Shown piece after piece: positions 33,430 to 34,720 of a DNA stretch of 34,720 nt. The notes below the pieces were generated by a model. The model did no database searches. It had not been told where the DNA came from and saw only the letters and a list, made by a program, of their open reading frames with translations. This DNA comes from Acanthaster planci (lineage: Eukaryota; Echinodermata; Asteroidea; Valvatida; Acanthasteridae). The translations under genes and the position numbers were made by a program. The stretch spans positions 134,103 through 168,822 of the forward strand of contig NW_019091624.1 of the NCBI RefSeq assembly GCF_001949145.1, in the 5' to 3' direction. Position 1 is the stretch's first letter, and every line of letters begins with the position of its first letter.

Positions 33430-33591
33430 CAGTTGAATCTCGTTAAGAAGAGGTCTTTCAGACTTGGCAAATTACCTCGTAATAACAGGAATCTTGTATT
33501 ATCAGGAATGACGATGAAAAACAAAGGATTGGGACCGAAAGATTTCCTTGTTATAAGCAGAATCTTGTATGAACTTAACAAGGTTTGACTG
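33430..33591. mobile_element. Mariner/pogo-like MITE, 162 bp
   Basis: The left end CAGTTGAATCTCGTTAAG and the inverted right end CAGTCAAACCTTGTTAAG match at 14 of 18 positions. Inside, GGAATCTTGTATTATCAG and GCAGAATCTTGTAT words repeat on opposite sides. CAGTCAAACCTCGTTA-type termini are typical of pogo/Tigger-like elements, and TA lies next to both ends. No transposase. Confidence 0.72.
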
Positions 33592-34720
33592 TAATTGGCA
33601 GACATGAAATCTTGAATGTCATTTAAATGTTGATCATTGCCTACCCTCACACAAAGCCAATGAATGCCATTAACACCATTGATAGCATCATTCGCTAGCC
33701 ATGGAAAGGAGTACATATAAACTGTTACAGAAAATGAGGTGAAGAAGTGTTGTAGAGATGTGTATGTTGGAAAAAGAGAAATGTTTGTTTTTTGTTTTAT
33801 TTGTAATGGTTCCCTTGCAGATGACAAAAACCAAACAAATGTCATCAATCAGAATGATGAAGTGTAACTCAGAAGTTGGGAACAAAGGCAGACTAACTCC
33901 CAGGAATATCAGACCGGGAAAAGGAAAAGGTTACTCTTGTCAAAAATATGAATTTAAATTATCAAGTTTAGGCTGAACAAAATGACAGTACTTACATGTA
34001 GTTAACAGAAACAAATGTAAGTTTTCTTCACCCTATTCACTGATGTTTCACTTTATACTCAACTAAATAATATCTCAGATAAAAATCTACATCCGGCAAA
34101 ATTGTTGGAATGACAATAGCCATAAAACACTGACGGGGATTCAAAGTTCTTGTGTTGGCAGGTACACAGTGCCATATTTGAAGTTGTCGGTATATTATTA
34201 CGGTGGCTGGATTCTGTTCTATTAGGTGTCTTGAGTATGTGACATTTTTACACTATTATTTGATTAGTTACCATAGTAAACATACTTATACCCAACCTTT
34301 TGTAACATATACAAACCATGCTGCTATCCACAGTCGCTGCTTATCAGGACATGCTGAATTATTATACCCAAAATTTCCACTAATGTCAGTTTCATCTTCA
34401 ATACATGCGTAATTGTAGTAGACATGAATTATATTTATCTTCATTTCCAGTTTTGAATTTTGTTTTCAGATAAACTTAACACAGCAATGACAAACATTGA
34501 CGAATGCCCTTAATGAGCATGACCATTCAAACTCGGCAAAGTCAAGTACATGTAATTAACAGCTTTTTAACTCTCCTATGCTGAAGTCATTCTTTGGGTA
34601 ACTTGGTGAACACCTCCAAGAAGCACAGCTGTGTTGTGTTGTGCACTGCACTGACAGTCCCTCACAGGAATATCAGATTGCACTTTTGTGCTGCCCAACA
34701 ACTTCGCTTCACTGTTTCAT
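33592..34720. other. Non-coding right end of the window
   Basis: No gene or element is recognised. Frames at 33426-33848 and 33758-33976 oppose each other and show no motif. Confidence 0.45.

Noticed and set aside
33426-33848. 140-codon minus frame at the right end
   Set aside because: Part of it lies in the 162-bp MITE and the rest shows no motif.

Overview
The window is animal nuclear DNA. It has three spliced genes with canonical GT-AG introns, long AT-rich introns, and many short inverted-repeat transposons and tRNA-derived SINEs. The motif TACATGTA is very abundant (densest at about 23.0-24.0 kb), which I associate with genomes of marine invertebrates such as amphioxus and echinoderms. 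The sequence alone does not fix the species. I expect a non-vertebrate deuterostome, but a lophotrochozoan is not excluded.

Layout. (1) 0.9-4.9 kb, minus strand: RANBP1, the Ran-GTP-binding co-activator of RanGAP. Five exons are readable; the start codon is not resolved. Two exons with their introns occur twice (1337-2286 and 2853-3825), and each copy ends beside a single undetermined base, so this is probably two alleles assembled in tandem. (2) 4.9-10.8 kb: no recognised complete gene. It holds a tandem-repeat block, hairpins, TIR elements, a possible RANBP1 5' exon and promoter near 9.84-10.0 kb, and two orphan exon-like pieces (10086-10257, 10386-10513). (3) 10834-16257, minus strand: a complete ten-exon FKBP6-type gene (412 aa; FKBP domain plus TPRs), the family of Drosophila Shutdown, an Hsp90 co-chaperone of the piRNA pathway. 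Its introns hold a TTAA-flanked foldback element and a MIR-like CORE-SINE. (4) 16.3-19.1 kb: intergenic space between divergent FKBP6 and MNT, with two large inverted-repeat elements and a cluster of CACGTG E-boxes near MNT. (5) 19120-30805, plus strand: a complete six-exon MNT gene (959 aa) with Sin3-interaction domain, bHLH-leucine zipper and a very long Ser/Thr/Gln-rich C-terminus. Its introns hold a SINE, a decayed DIRS/Ngaro-type tyrosine recombinase and an unusual array of about 90-115 bp repeats. (6) 30.8-34.7 kb: no gene seen; a 0.69 kb TIR element and a 162 bp mariner-like MITE.

The three genes are not an operon and have unrelated roles (nuclear transport, germline chaperone, MYC/MAX-network repression). 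The observations most worth following are the E-box cluster at MNT, whose protein family itself binds CACGTG; the RANBP1 exon duplication, which would splice in frame if real; the DIRS relic joined to a tandem array; and the extra exon-like segments downstream of FKBP6. I did not find a convincing wholly new system.
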